From Hyphomonas adhaerens MHS-3 (lineage in GTDB: Bacteria; Pseudomonadota; Alphaproteobacteria; Caulobacterales; Hyphomonadaceae), in contig NZ_ARYH01000002.1 in assembly GCF_000685235.1 (NCBI RefSeq), positions 397,941-461,940 on the forward strand: 64,000 nt of DNA, given 5' to 3'. The stretch's first letter is position 1, and every line of letters starts with the position of its first letter. Of this stretch, positions 36,280-44,596 are shown in pieces. The notes under the pieces are model-generated. The model was not told the DNA's origin and made no database searches. It saw only the letters and a program-made list of their open reading frames with translations. The translations under genes and the position numbers were made by a program.

Positions 36280-37446
36280 ATGAGATTTGAACTGGACGAA
36301 GAGCACAGAATGCTTGCGGATCTCGTCCAGCGCTTTGTGCGAGACGAGCTGATGCCGCTTGAAGGCGCCGTGCTCGAGCGCGAAGCCAGCGGACAAGGCG
36401 CTTACCTGACGACCGAGGAACGCCAAAGGCTCGACAAGGTATCGAAAGATCTCGGCCTGTGGAGCCTCGATGCGCCGGAAGATGCTGGCGGCATGGGCAT
36501 GCCCCACGTGGCCCTTGTGGCCGTCAATGAAGCCCTCGGCTCCACAGTCGCGACCTATACGCTTCCACCGGACTCGCCGAACCTTCGCATGCTCATGACG
36601 ACGGTGAACGAACAGCAGCGCAAGGCCTACCTTGAACCCTACGCCCGGGGTGAAACCATTTCTGCCATCGGCATATCCGAACCGGGCGCCGGCGCAGATC
36701 CATCCGGAATGATCACACGGGCCGTGCGCGACGGTGACGACTGGATCATCAATGGCCGGAAAATCTGGATCACCCGCGCCGCCGAAGCCGACTTCACGAT
36801 CCTGATGGCGATCACGGACAAGGAGAAGAAAGCGCGCGGCGGCATGTCGGCTTTTCTGGTCGACCGCGACGCGCCTGGCTTCAACGTCCTTCGCCGCATC
36901 CCGATGCTGGGCGGAGAATTCACCTATGAAGTGACGCTGGAAGACTGCCGGGTTCCGGGGTGGAAATTGCTGGGCGAAGAAGGCCAGGGCTTCGGTCCGA
37001 TGCAGGTCCGCCTGGGCACCCGCCGTATGGAGATGGCCGCCTGGTGTATCGGCGCCGCACAGCGCGCGCTGGACATGATGCGGGACTATGCGCCCCAGAG
37101 AAAAACGTTCGGCCACAAACTGTCGGAACGCCAGTCGATCCAGTGGTGGGTTGCCGATGGTGCCGCGAAAATCCACGCGGCCCGCCTGATGGCCTATGAC
37201 TGTGCGTGGAAGATCGATCAGGGCCGCGACGTACGCACCGAGATCTCCATGATCAAATTTTACGCGACAGAAATGGCGCAGGAAATCATCGACAACGCCA
37301 TGCAATGTTTCGGTGCGATGGGCATGACCAAGGAAATGCCCCTGCACTTGTTTGCCGGGCGTATCCGCAACATGCGCATCTATGACGGCCCGTCGGAAGT
37401 GCACCGGATGGTCGTCGCCCGAAACCTTATGGATACCCGCCCATGA
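36280..37446 (+). CDS. Acyl-CoA dehydrogenase (ACAD10/11-like active site)
   Basis: I start at ATG 36280 (388 aa; GGAGGAG 6 nt upstream). It has SAIGISEPGAGADPSGM and GRKIWITRAAEADF for flavin and substrate binding, and the C-terminal IYDGPSEVHRMVVARNLM. The D in YDGPSEVH occupies the position of the medium-chain catalytic Glu; the DGP-x-EVH form resembles ACAD10/11-type enzymes. The preferred acyl group is therefore uncertain. Its stop overlaps the next start (ATGA), so it is coupled to the enoyl-CoA hydratase. Confidence 0.9.
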   Translation: MRFELDEEHRMLADLVQRFVRDELMPLEGAVLEREASGQGAYLTTEERQRLDKVSKDLGLWSLDAPEDAGGMGMPHVALVAVNEALGSTVATYTLPPDSPNLRMLMTTVNEQQRKAYLEPYARGETISAIGISEPGAGADPSGMITRAVRDGDDWIINGRKIWITRAAEADFTILMAITDKEKKARGGMSAFLVDRDAPGFNVLRRIPMLGGEFTYEVTLEDCRVPGWKLLGEEGQGFGPMQVRLGTRRMEMAAWCIGAAQRALDMMRDYAPQRKTFGHKLSERQSIQWWVADGAAKIHAARLMAYDCAWKIDQGRDVRTEISMIKFYATEMAQEIIDNAMQCFGAMGMTKEMPLHLFAGRIRNMRIYDGPSEVHRMVVARNLMDTRP

Positions 37447-38222
37447 CCCATACAATCACTGTGCGCGATGTCGGCCATGTGACCGAGATCGTCTTCTCCA
37501 ATCCCCCGAACAATCACGCCAATGTGGCTCTGCTGCGCGAAATCGGCGAAACGCTGCTGAAGCTTGATGACACGCCGGAATGCCGGGCCATCGTGCTCGC
37601 GTCTGAGGGCAAGGCCTTCTGCGCGGGGGCGGACCTTGCGAATGACGAACGTGGCGGCGGGGTCGGCGGATCGGGCGATGACCCGGTGCGTGAATTCTAC
37701 GATCAGGCCCTGCGCATCTACCAGGCGAAAAAGCCGGTTGTCGCCGCAATCCAGGGGGCTGCTGTCGGGGCCGGTCTCGGCCTGGCGGTGTCTGCTGACT
37801 TCCGGGTTGCCGCGCCAGAGGCACGATTTGTCGCCAATTTCACGCGGCTTGCCTTCCATCCCGGCTTTGCCCTCAGCGCCACGCTGCCCCGGCTGCTTGG
37901 CCCGCAAAAGGCGTCGCTGATGTTGCTGACATCCCGGCGTATCAAGGGAGAGGAAGCCGTCGCCATGGGCCTCGCCGATGAACTGGCCCCGCTGGCTGAG
38001 GTGCGCAACGCGGCTCACAGGCTGGCGGCAGAAATCGCCGAAGGCGGGCCGTTGGGCGTCCTGGCGACACGACAAACCCTGCGCGAAGGGCTTTATGAAA
38101 CGGTGCGGGATACGCTCGCCCATGAACATGAAGAACAATGGAAGCTGCGCGCGACCGAGGACCATAAGGAAGGCATCAAGTCCGTCTTCGAGCGCCGGCC
38201 GGGAAATTTCAAAGGTCGCTGA
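37443..38222 (+). CDS. Enoyl-CoA hydratase/isomerase family protein
   Basis: The 259-aa crotonase has FSNPPNNHANVALL at the N-terminus and oxyanion-hole loops AFCAGADLAND and IQGAAVGAGLGLAVSADFRV. In the segment that usually carries a catalytic Glu it reads ANFTRLAFHPGFALSATLPRL, with no Glu, so it may not be a classical hydratase. It overlaps the acyl-CoA dehydrogenase by 4 bp (ATGA) and precedes the oxidoreductase operon by 117 bp. Together the genes look like a degradation route for an unusual acyl-CoA. Confidence 0.87.
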   Translation: MTHTITVRDVGHVTEIVFSNPPNNHANVALLREIGETLLKLDDTPECRAIVLASEGKAFCAGADLANDERGGGVGGSGDDPVREFYDQALRIYQAKKPVVAAIQGAAVGAGLGLAVSADFRVAAPEARFVANFTRLAFHPGFALSATLPRLLGPQKASLMLLTSRRIKGEEAVAMGLADELAPLAEVRNAAHRLAAEIAEGGPLGVLATRQTLREGLYETVRDTLAHEHEEQWKLRATEDHKEGIKSVFERRPGNFKGR

Positions 38223-38259
38223 CGTGCAACGTAATCATCCGCAAATCGCAGGACCTGCG

Positions 38260-38283
38260 CCCGTTGTCGCAACCGACAACGGG
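38260..38283. promoter_or_regulatory. Perfect 10-bp inverted repeat before the 2-oxoacid oxidoreductase operon
   Basis: CCCGTTGTCG (38260–38269) and CGACAACGGG (38274–38283) flank CAAC. It lies 56 bp before the start of the FAD/Fe-S subunit. TCATTG follows rather than a T-run, so an operator is more likely than a terminator, though it could form an RNA hairpin in the leader. Confidence 0.5.
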
Positions 38284-38339
38284 TCATTGATGCCGCTGAT
38301 TTGTGTCGCTAGTCTTTTCTCCGGAGGAAGCGGGCAAAT

Positions 38340-40133
38340 ATGAAACCAACAGACACGAGCGATCCCGACTATTTTCATCAGGTCGTCGATTGCCAATGGG
38401 CCTGCCCGGCACATACGCCGGTCCCGGCATATATCCGGCTTATCGCGCAAGGGCGTTTCAGCGACGCCTACCTGCTCAACCGGGATTCGAATGTTTTCCC
38501 GGGCATTCTCGGACGCGTTTGCGACCGGCCATGCGAGCCGGCCTGCCGGCGTACGCGGGTGGACGGTGAGCCGGTTGCGATCTGCCGGCTGAAGCGTGTG
38601 GCGGCAGACCATCGCGATGACATTACCGACCGGCTTCCCGCAAAACCCGAACAGACGAACGGCAAGCGGATCGCCCTGATCGGCGCCGGCCCCGCGAGTT
38701 TTACCGTCGCGAACGATCTTGCGCCGCTGGGCTATGAGTGCACCATCTTCGAAAAGCTTCCCGAAGCCGGCGGCCTGATGCGCGCCAATATCCCGGCCTT
38801 CCGCCTTCCTGAGAAAGTGCTCAACGAAGAGCTTCAATACATTCTCGACATGGGTGTGGAGCTGAAGCTGAACTCTCCGGTCTCCAGCATGAAAGCGCTA
38901 CTGGACGACGGCTGGGACGCGGTCTTCGTCGGCACCGGAGCGCCCAAGGGCAAGGACCTGCACCTGCCCGGCCGCGAAGAGGCGGACGCAAACATTCATA
39001 TCGGAATCGACTGGCTTGAGTCGGTTGCGTTCGACCACATTGATTCGATCGGCAAGAATGTCCTGATCATCGGCGTCGGCAACACAGCCATGGACTGCTG
39101 CCGCACATCTCTTCGTCTTGGGGCGGAGAGTGTGAAAGTCATGGCCCGCAAACCGCGGAACTTCTTCAAGGCGTCCGAATGGGAACTGGAGGATGCCGAA
39201 GAAGAAAACATCGAGATCGTGGTGAACCATTCACCGAAAGCTTTCGTCACCGAGAATGGCAAACTGGTCGGCATGACATTCGAGCTCATGGAATATGACG
39301 TCGACGAAAAGGGTGAGATTACCGGCCAGCGTGTGACCGGCGAAGAAACCCTGCCGTGCGACGACGTCATTCTTGCGATCGGCCAGGAGAATGCCTTCCC
39401 GTGGATCGAGAAGGATGCCGGCATCGAATTCGGCAAGTGGGATGTTCCGGTTGTCGATGAGGAGACGTTTGAGTCCAGCCGCAAAGGTGTCTTCTTCGGC
39501 GGCGATTCTGCCTTCGGACCGAAGAACATCATCTGGGCCGTGGAACATGGCCATCAGGCGGCGATCTCGATCCACCGCCATTGCCAGGGACTCGGCCTGC
39601 GGGACCGCGCCCCTCGCGAGGTCGAGCTTCAGTCCGCCAAGATGGGCATGTTCGAGTGGCGCTATTCGAACGCCTATACGGACGCCGAACGCCGCGAAAT
39701 GGAACATGTCGCACTGGTGGACCGGTTCCAGCGGCTGAATATCGAAGTCGAGCTCGGCTTTACGGCTGAACAGATCGCGGTCGAAGTCCAGCGTTGCCTG
39801 AATTGCGATGTACAGACCGTGTTTGAAACGGCGCTCTGTGAAGAGTGCGATGCCTGTATCGATGTCTGCCCGGTCGAATGCCTAAGCATCACGCCTGATG
39901 CGGACAGCGAAGCGGACCTGCGTGCCTCTTTGAGCCAGCCGGACGCCCCGGACGGCCAATCCCTGTACGTGTCCAATCCCCTGCCGCTCACAGGCCGGGT
40001 GATGATCAAGGATGAAAATGTCTGCCTGCATTGCGGCCTGTGCGCCGAACGCTGCCCGACATCAGCCTGGGACATGAAAGAAGGCGTAATCAAAATTCCC
40101 CATGCGGACGACCAAGTGGAGACCGTGGCATGA
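38340..40133 (+). CDS. FAD/NAD(P) oxidoreductase with N- and C-terminal iron-sulfur domains, OFOR-associated
   Basis: The 597-aa protein has a GltD/NfnB-type N-terminal Fe-S segment (C18, C22, C61, C65, C69), an FAD fold at IALIGAGPAS (111–120), an NAD(P) fold at VLIIGVGNTAMD (241–252), and the closing FFGGDSAFGP. A ferredoxin-like C-terminal domain has CEECDACIDVC plus C514 (500–514) and CLHCGLCAERC (562–572) for two [4Fe-4S] clusters. It should pass electrons between NAD(P)H and the 2-oxoacid:ferredoxin oxidoreductase subunits encoded directly downstream (4-bp overlap). GGAGGAAG precedes the ATG. Confidence 0.88.
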   Translation: MKPTDTSDPDYFHQVVDCQWACPAHTPVPAYIRLIAQGRFSDAYLLNRDSNVFPGILGRVCDRPCEPACRRTRVDGEPVAICRLKRVAADHRDDITDRLPAKPEQTNGKRIALIGAGPASFTVANDLAPLGYECTIFEKLPEAGGLMRANIPAFRLPEKVLNEELQYILDMGVELKLNSPVSSMKALLDDGWDAVFVGTGAPKGKDLHLPGREEADANIHIGIDWLESVAFDHIDSIGKNVLIIGVGNTAMDCCRTSLRLGAESVKVMARKPRNFFKASEWELEDAEEENIEIVVNHSPKAFVTENGKLVGMTFELMEYDVDEKGEITGQRVTGEETLPCDDVILAIGQENAFPWIEKDAGIEFGKWDVPVVDEETFESSRKGVFFGGDSAFGPKNIIWAVEHGHQAAISIHRHCQGLGLRDRAPREVELQSAKMGMFEWRYSNAYTDAERREMEHVALVDRFQRLNIEVELGFTAEQIAVEVQRCLNCDVQTVFETALCEECDACIDVCPVECLSITPDADSEADLRASLSQPDAPDGQSLYVSNPLPLTGRVMIKDENVCLHCGLCAERCPTSAWDMKEGVIKIPHADDQVETVA

Positions 40134-41941
40134 ATGGACCCGGCATCAATGATTTCACCGTGCGCATCGCAACGGTGAATGGCACAGGATCGGCCAGTGC
40201 AAACGGCCTGCTGATGAAGGCTATCTTCCGGATGGGCGTGCCCGTCGTTGGCAAGAACATCTTCCCGTCCAACATTCAGGGCCTGCCGACCTGGTACGAA
40301 ATCCGGGTAACAGGCGACGGCTATGCGGGCCGCGACGGGGAAATCCATTTCGTCATCGCGATGAACCCCGAAACATATGAGGACGACCTCGCCGAACTCG
40401 CACCTGGCGGCGTCCTGCTGTACGATTCCACATGGCCGCGTCCACAACTCCTGTCGCGCCCGGATGTGACGGTGATCGGCGCCCCCTTGTCTGCCATGTG
40501 CAATGACGCGTTCAAGGCGGCGCGTTCGCGCATTCTGATGAAGAACATGGCCTATGTCGGCGCCGCCGCTGCCTTGTTGAACCTTGACCTCAGCGTGATC
40601 GAACAGCTGGTGACGGAAATGTTCGCCGGGAAGGAAAAACTCATCCCACTGAACATGCAGGCTGTGGCGCTCGGCCATGACTATGCGAAGCAGAACTTCA
40701 AATGCCCGCTGGATTTCCGCGTCAGCCCGCTGGACAAGACCAGGGACAAGGTCATGATCGACGGCAACACCGCCGCCGGCATCGGCGCCGTCTTTGGCGG
40801 TGCCACGTTCGGGGCATGGTATCCCATCACGCCTTCCACCTCCCTGATGGATTCGTTCCAGAAGTATTGTGAGGAACTGCGTGTTGACCCCGAAACCGGA
40901 GAACACAATTTCTGTATCCTGCAGGCGGAAGACGAACTGGCGGCCGCTGGCCTGACCATCGGCGCGGCCTGGGCCGGCGCGCGTGGCTTCACGCCGACAT
41001 CGGGCCCCGGCGTTTCTCTGATGAGCGAATTTATCGGATTTGCGTATTATACCGAAGTCCCATTGGTGATCTGCGATATCCAGAGGGTCGGCCCCTCGAC
41101 CGGTATGCCGACGCGGACTCAGCAATGCGATATCCAGCTCTGCGCCTATGCCTCGCATGGCGATACGCGCCATCTGGTTCTGTTCCCGGCGGATCCCGGC
41201 GAGTGTTTCGAATTCTCGGCAAAGGCACTGGACCTTGCCGAACGCTTCCAGACCCCGGTCTTCTTCCTGTCCGACATCGATATCGGCATGAATGACTGGA
41301 TGGTGGATGAACTGACCTGGCCGGAAGACTATGTGCCTGACCGCGGCAAAGTTCTTGATGCAGAACAGCTTGAAGAGATCGACGCCTTCTACCGTTACCT
41401 GGATGTGGACGGCGACACGATTCCTTACCGGACCCTGCCCGGCACCCATCCGAAAGGCGCCTACTTCCTGCGCGGATCCGGCCATACAAAGCTTGGCCGC
41501 TACACGGAAAAAGGTCCGGAATACAAAGAGGTCGTCGACCGGCTATACGAAAAATGGAAACGCGCCGCCGCCTTCATGCCGGAACCGGTTGTGAAGAAAG
41601 CCGAACGGCCGGCCCGCTATGGCATGATTGCCATTGGCAGTTCCGATGCCGCCGTGACGGAAGCACGTGACCGGCTGGAAGCCGCCGGCATCCCGGTCGA
41701 TTATATGCGCGTCCGCGGCTTCCCCTTCAGTGACGACGTCGCGGCCTTTGTCGACGCACATGAAGAGGTCTTTATTGTGGAGCAAAACCGCGACGCGCAA
41801 TTGCTGAACCTTCTGATCACGGAAACGAGTGCCGCCAAGGAAAAGCTGGTGCCCGTGCTGCACTATTCCGGTGAACCGCTGAACTTCCGTTTCGTCTACG
41901 AGGCTGTGGAAACCGCCCTGAAAGTGAGGAAAATCGCATGA
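40130..41941 (+). CDS. 2-oxoacid:acceptor oxidoreductase, fused gamma–alpha subunit
   Basis: I start at ATG 40130 (603 aa), overlapping the previous stop. Residues about 10–190 form the gamma domain (ATVNGTGSASANGLLMKA, DLAELAPGGVLLYDS). Residues from about 205 form the alpha pyrimidine-binding domain with WYPITPSTSLMD (230–241), ILQAEDELAA and TSGPGVSLMSEF. This is the KorA-like arrangement of enzymes that oxidatively decarboxylate 2-oxoglutarate or other 2-oxoacids to acyl-CoA and reduce ferredoxin. Substrate is not readable from these motifs. The beta gene follows with an ATGA overlap. Confidence 0.9.
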   Translation: MNGPGINDFTVRIATVNGTGSASANGLLMKAIFRMGVPVVGKNIFPSNIQGLPTWYEIRVTGDGYAGRDGEIHFVIAMNPETYEDDLAELAPGGVLLYDSTWPRPQLLSRPDVTVIGAPLSAMCNDAFKAARSRILMKNMAYVGAAAALLNLDLSVIEQLVTEMFAGKEKLIPLNMQAVALGHDYAKQNFKCPLDFRVSPLDKTRDKVMIDGNTAAGIGAVFGGATFGAWYPITPSTSLMDSFQKYCEELRVDPETGEHNFCILQAEDELAAAGLTIGAAWAGARGFTPTSGPGVSLMSEFIGFAYYTEVPLVICDIQRVGPSTGMPTRTQQCDIQLCAYASHGDTRHLVLFPADPGECFEFSAKALDLAERFQTPVFFLSDIDIGMNDWMVDELTWPEDYVPDRGKVLDAEQLEEIDAFYRYLDVDGDTIPYRTLPGTHPKGAYFLRGSGHTKLGRYTEKGPEYKEVVDRLYEKWKRAAAFMPEPVVKKAERPARYGMIAIGSSDAAVTEARDRLEAAGIPVDYMRVRGFPFSDDVAAFVDAHEEVFIVEQNRDAQLLNLLITETSAAKEKLVPVLHYSGEPLNFRFVYEAVETALKVRKIA

Positions 41942-42993
41942 CCTCCTTCGTCAAACCCAAAATCCGCAGACTGAATGAGCCAACCAATGCGCTCGGAAAG
42001 TCACGGGCTGACTATGATGGGGCGATGTCGACACTGTGCGCCGGATGCGGCCACGACAGTGTGACGGCCGCCCTCACCCGTGCGTTCTACGAACTCTCGA
42101 CAGATCCGAAGGATGTTGTGAAAGTGTCCGGCATCGGATGCTCCTCCAAAACGACGACATACTTCCTGAAAGACGCCCATGGCGCGAACACCGTGCACGG
42201 GCGCATGCCTTCTTTCGCAACTGGCGCGGCAGCGGTGAACAAGAACCTCACCTATGTTGGCGTCTCCGGCGATGGAGACAGCCTGTCTATCGGCCTCGGT
42301 CAGATGGCACATGCCATCCGGCGCAATGTCGACATGATCTACATGCTTGAGAACAATGGTGTGTACGGACTGACAAAAGGCCAGTTCTCCGCCTCCAGCG
42401 ACATTGGATCAAAAGCCAAGAAAGGCGCGACGAACATGTTGCCGCCAATTGACCCGGCGATCATGGCGCTGTCCATCGGCGCGACGTTCGTTGCGCGCAG
42501 CTTTTCGGGTGACAAGCAACAGCTCGTCTCACTCATCAAGGCTGGAATCGCGCATCGCGGCTTTGCGCTGATTGATGTGATCTCTCCGTGTGTCAGCTTC
42601 AATGATCACAAGGGCTCGACCAAATCCTACGCGCATACCTACCAATATTATCACAAGGCCGTACACGCCGATTATGTGCCGCCGAGTGAGGAAATTACGG
42701 CGGCCTATGACGAGGGCGAGTCCATGCCGGTTGAGCTGCATGATGGCGGCTCGATCCTGCTCCGCAAACTGGATGCGGACTACGACCCGACCAACCGGGC
42801 ATCGGCGATGGAGAAACTCCTCGAGAGCCAGCAGACTCAGGAGATCCTGACCGGCCTGCTCTACATTGATGAATCGCGCCCGGCGATGGCCGAACACAAG
42901 AAGTTGCCGGATACGCCCCTGCACTCGCTTCCTTATGCGAAACTCAATCCGGGTGCTGACGCACTGCGCAAGATTCAGAAGGAATTCCGCTGA
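41938..42993 (+). CDS. 2-oxoacid:ferredoxin oxidoreductase, beta subunit
   Basis: The 351-aa subunit binds thiamine diphosphate: TLCAGCGHDSVTAAL has the CxxCGH start, and VSGDGDSLSIGLGQMAHAIRRNVDMIYMLENNGVYGLT is the GDG…N cofactor loop. Cluster Cys would include the two of CAGC and C-terminal ones such as ISPCVSF. It completes the operon 38340–42993. The C-terminal 60 aa (PTNRASAMEKLLESQQTQEILTGLLYI…) is the usual beta tail. After its stop I see no clear terminator before the protease gene. Confidence 0.92.
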   Translation: MTSFVKPKIRRLNEPTNALGKSRADYDGAMSTLCAGCGHDSVTAALTRAFYELSTDPKDVVKVSGIGCSSKTTTYFLKDAHGANTVHGRMPSFATGAAAVNKNLTYVGVSGDGDSLSIGLGQMAHAIRRNVDMIYMLENNGVYGLTKGQFSASSDIGSKAKKGATNMLPPIDPAIMALSIGATFVARSFSGDKQQLVSLIKAGIAHRGFALIDVISPCVSFNDHKGSTKSYAHTYQYYHKAVHADYVPPSEEITAAYDEGESMPVELHDGGSILLRKLDADYDPTNRASAMEKLLESQQTQEILTGLLYIDESRPAMAEHKKLPDTPLHSLPYAKLNPGADALRKIQKEFR

Positions 42994-43070
42994 TCCCCGC
43001 GACAGGCTGGTAAGCTTCGCGCGGCCTGTTACACTCGCCAGACCTGTCGTGTTCAGGGTGGGAGAGTGAA

Positions 43071-44588
43071 GTGCGGAAAATCCAGTATCTACAACCCCTT
43101 GCGGGACTGTTCCTGCTGGCCTTCGCCGCATGCACCGGCATGGCAAGCGCCCAGCCAGACGCCTTTCCGGACGAGGACCCAAGCTGGCCCCGCACCGAAT
43201 TCTCCCTTCCCGATGAGACGGCCGGAACCAAAGGCTTCAACACCCAACCGGCCCGCAAGGAAGACTGGCCCTTCTTCGCCGCCCTGCGCGGCACCCGCAA
43301 TGGCCTGGTCACGTATGATTGCGGTGGAACGGCGATCTCCTCCGAATGGGTTCTGACAGCCGCGCATTGCGTCGAAGGCGCGACGAAAAACGCGGCGACA
43401 GGCCAATGGGAACGCCCCGGATCCGGAGCGCTTCAGATTGTCCTCGGCGCCAGGGATCTGAAAACTGTTGCGCCCAATCAAGTCTACAACGCCACAGACG
43501 TGCGCATCGCGCCAAACTTCACGCGCGGGGGCGCGAACAAGGTCCCGGTGAACGATATCGCCGTCGTCAAGCTCGACCGGCCATGGAACGGGCCGGTTGT
43601 GCGCCTCTCCGCCAGCAGCGCCTCCGATGTCGACCGCTTCTTCGGTCCGGCCTATTTTGCCGGGTTCGGAAAAACCGACATGCGCCAGAAAGAGCCGGAA
43701 CGCTACAATTCCGCTGAAGGCCCTTTTGCTGCGTATACCGACATCCTCGGCAACGCCATGATCCCCACACGCAGTCCGAAGGCTTGCAGTACCGATTATC
43801 AGGTCGACTCCTATGACAGCACCAGCATGATCTGCGCCGGCTACGACACCGGCATCATCGACTCGTGCCAGGGCGATAGCGGCGGCCCGCTCATCGCGCG
43901 GGACTTCGCAGGCCGGGTCTATCAGATTGGCATTGTCAGCTTTGGCGAAAGCTGCGGCGTTCGCGGAAAGCCCGCCGTCTACACCCGTGTTTCGGGTTTC
44001 AAAGACTTCGTACAGTCAGTCGTTCCCGAGGCGGTATTCGTGGACGCGAAACCGGAAAAGACGGTCTACATGACCAAAGCCGGTCTGGAGAATCTGATCC
44101 GGACCCTGAAGCCGGCGGACGGCAAGGTGAGTGTCCGCATCAATGAAGGCGGATCGGAATTCCGCTCCGGCGAACGGGTTCGCATCTTCATTGATCCCTC
44201 CGTCAAGGGCCGCCTGTGGGTGTTCGATCTCGACCCGTCCGGTGCGGTGAGCTGTCTGTTCCCCTGCAATGCCGGGGAAGTGGATACGGCGCTCGTGGAG
44301 CCCCAACAGTCGGTCGTCCTGCCGCCTGGCGGTGTCTCTATCAGCATCTCACCGCCAACTGTGCCAGGTGACAGCACGCTGGCGGCATTCGTTCTGCCGG
44401 AACGGATGGCGCTGATCGGCGACACATTGCCGGACCTTAGCCGGACGAAGGGGCCGATCCGGACCGTCTGGCAGTCCTATTCGGATATCATGGTCTTCGA
44501 AGTTCGGGATGCCATGTCGGACGCGCCGACATCTGACCCCTACGCCAATACAGGCATGGGACTGCTTACCTATAGCGTCAGCGAGTGA
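43071..44588 (+). CDS. Secreted trypsin-like serine protease with extra C-terminal domain (copy 1)
   Basis: The GTG start at 43071 has GGGAG upstream; 505 aa. A signal peptide ends near ACTGMASAQ (residues 20–28). The S1 domain (about 55–315) has the triad H99 (LTAAHC), D162 (NDIAVVKL) and S270 (GDSGGP); D264 six residues before Ser predicts cleavage after Lys/Arg. The mature start reads TKGFNTQP instead of the classic R|IVGG, so activation may be non-standard. Residues about 350–450 form a DUF4384-like beta domain (FRSGERVRIFIDPSVKGRLWVFDLD). A similar gene follows immediately. Confidence 0.9.
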   Translation: MRKIQYLQPLAGLFLLAFAACTGMASAQPDAFPDEDPSWPRTEFSLPDETAGTKGFNTQPARKEDWPFFAALRGTRNGLVTYDCGGTAISSEWVLTAAHCVEGATKNAATGQWERPGSGALQIVLGARDLKTVAPNQVYNATDVRIAPNFTRGGANKVPVNDIAVVKLDRPWNGPVVRLSASSASDVDRFFGPAYFAGFGKTDMRQKEPERYNSAEGPFAAYTDILGNAMIPTRSPKACSTDYQVDSYDSTSMICAGYDTGIIDSCQGDSGGPLIARDFAGRVYQIGIVSFGESCGVRGKPAVYTRVSGFKDFVQSVVPEAVFVDAKPEKTVYMTKAGLENLIRTLKPADGKVSVRINEGGSEFRSGERVRIFIDPSVKGRLWVFDLDPSGAVSCLFPCNAGEVDTALVEPQQSVVLPPGGVSISISPPTVPGDSTLAAFVLPERMALIGDTLPDLSRTKGPIRTVWQSYSDIMVFEVRDAMSDAPTSDPYANTGMGLLTYSVSE

Positions 44589-44596
44589 GGCGCTTC

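Noticed and set aside
36220..37455. Minus-strand frame of 411 codons opposite the second acyl-CoA dehydrogenase
   Set aside because: Antisense shadow without any domain.
39674..41485. Minus-strand frame of about 600 codons opposite the oxidoreductase alpha gene
   Set aside because: Antisense shadow; the plus strand carries a full gamma–alpha subunit with TPP-enzyme motifs and coupled neighbours.
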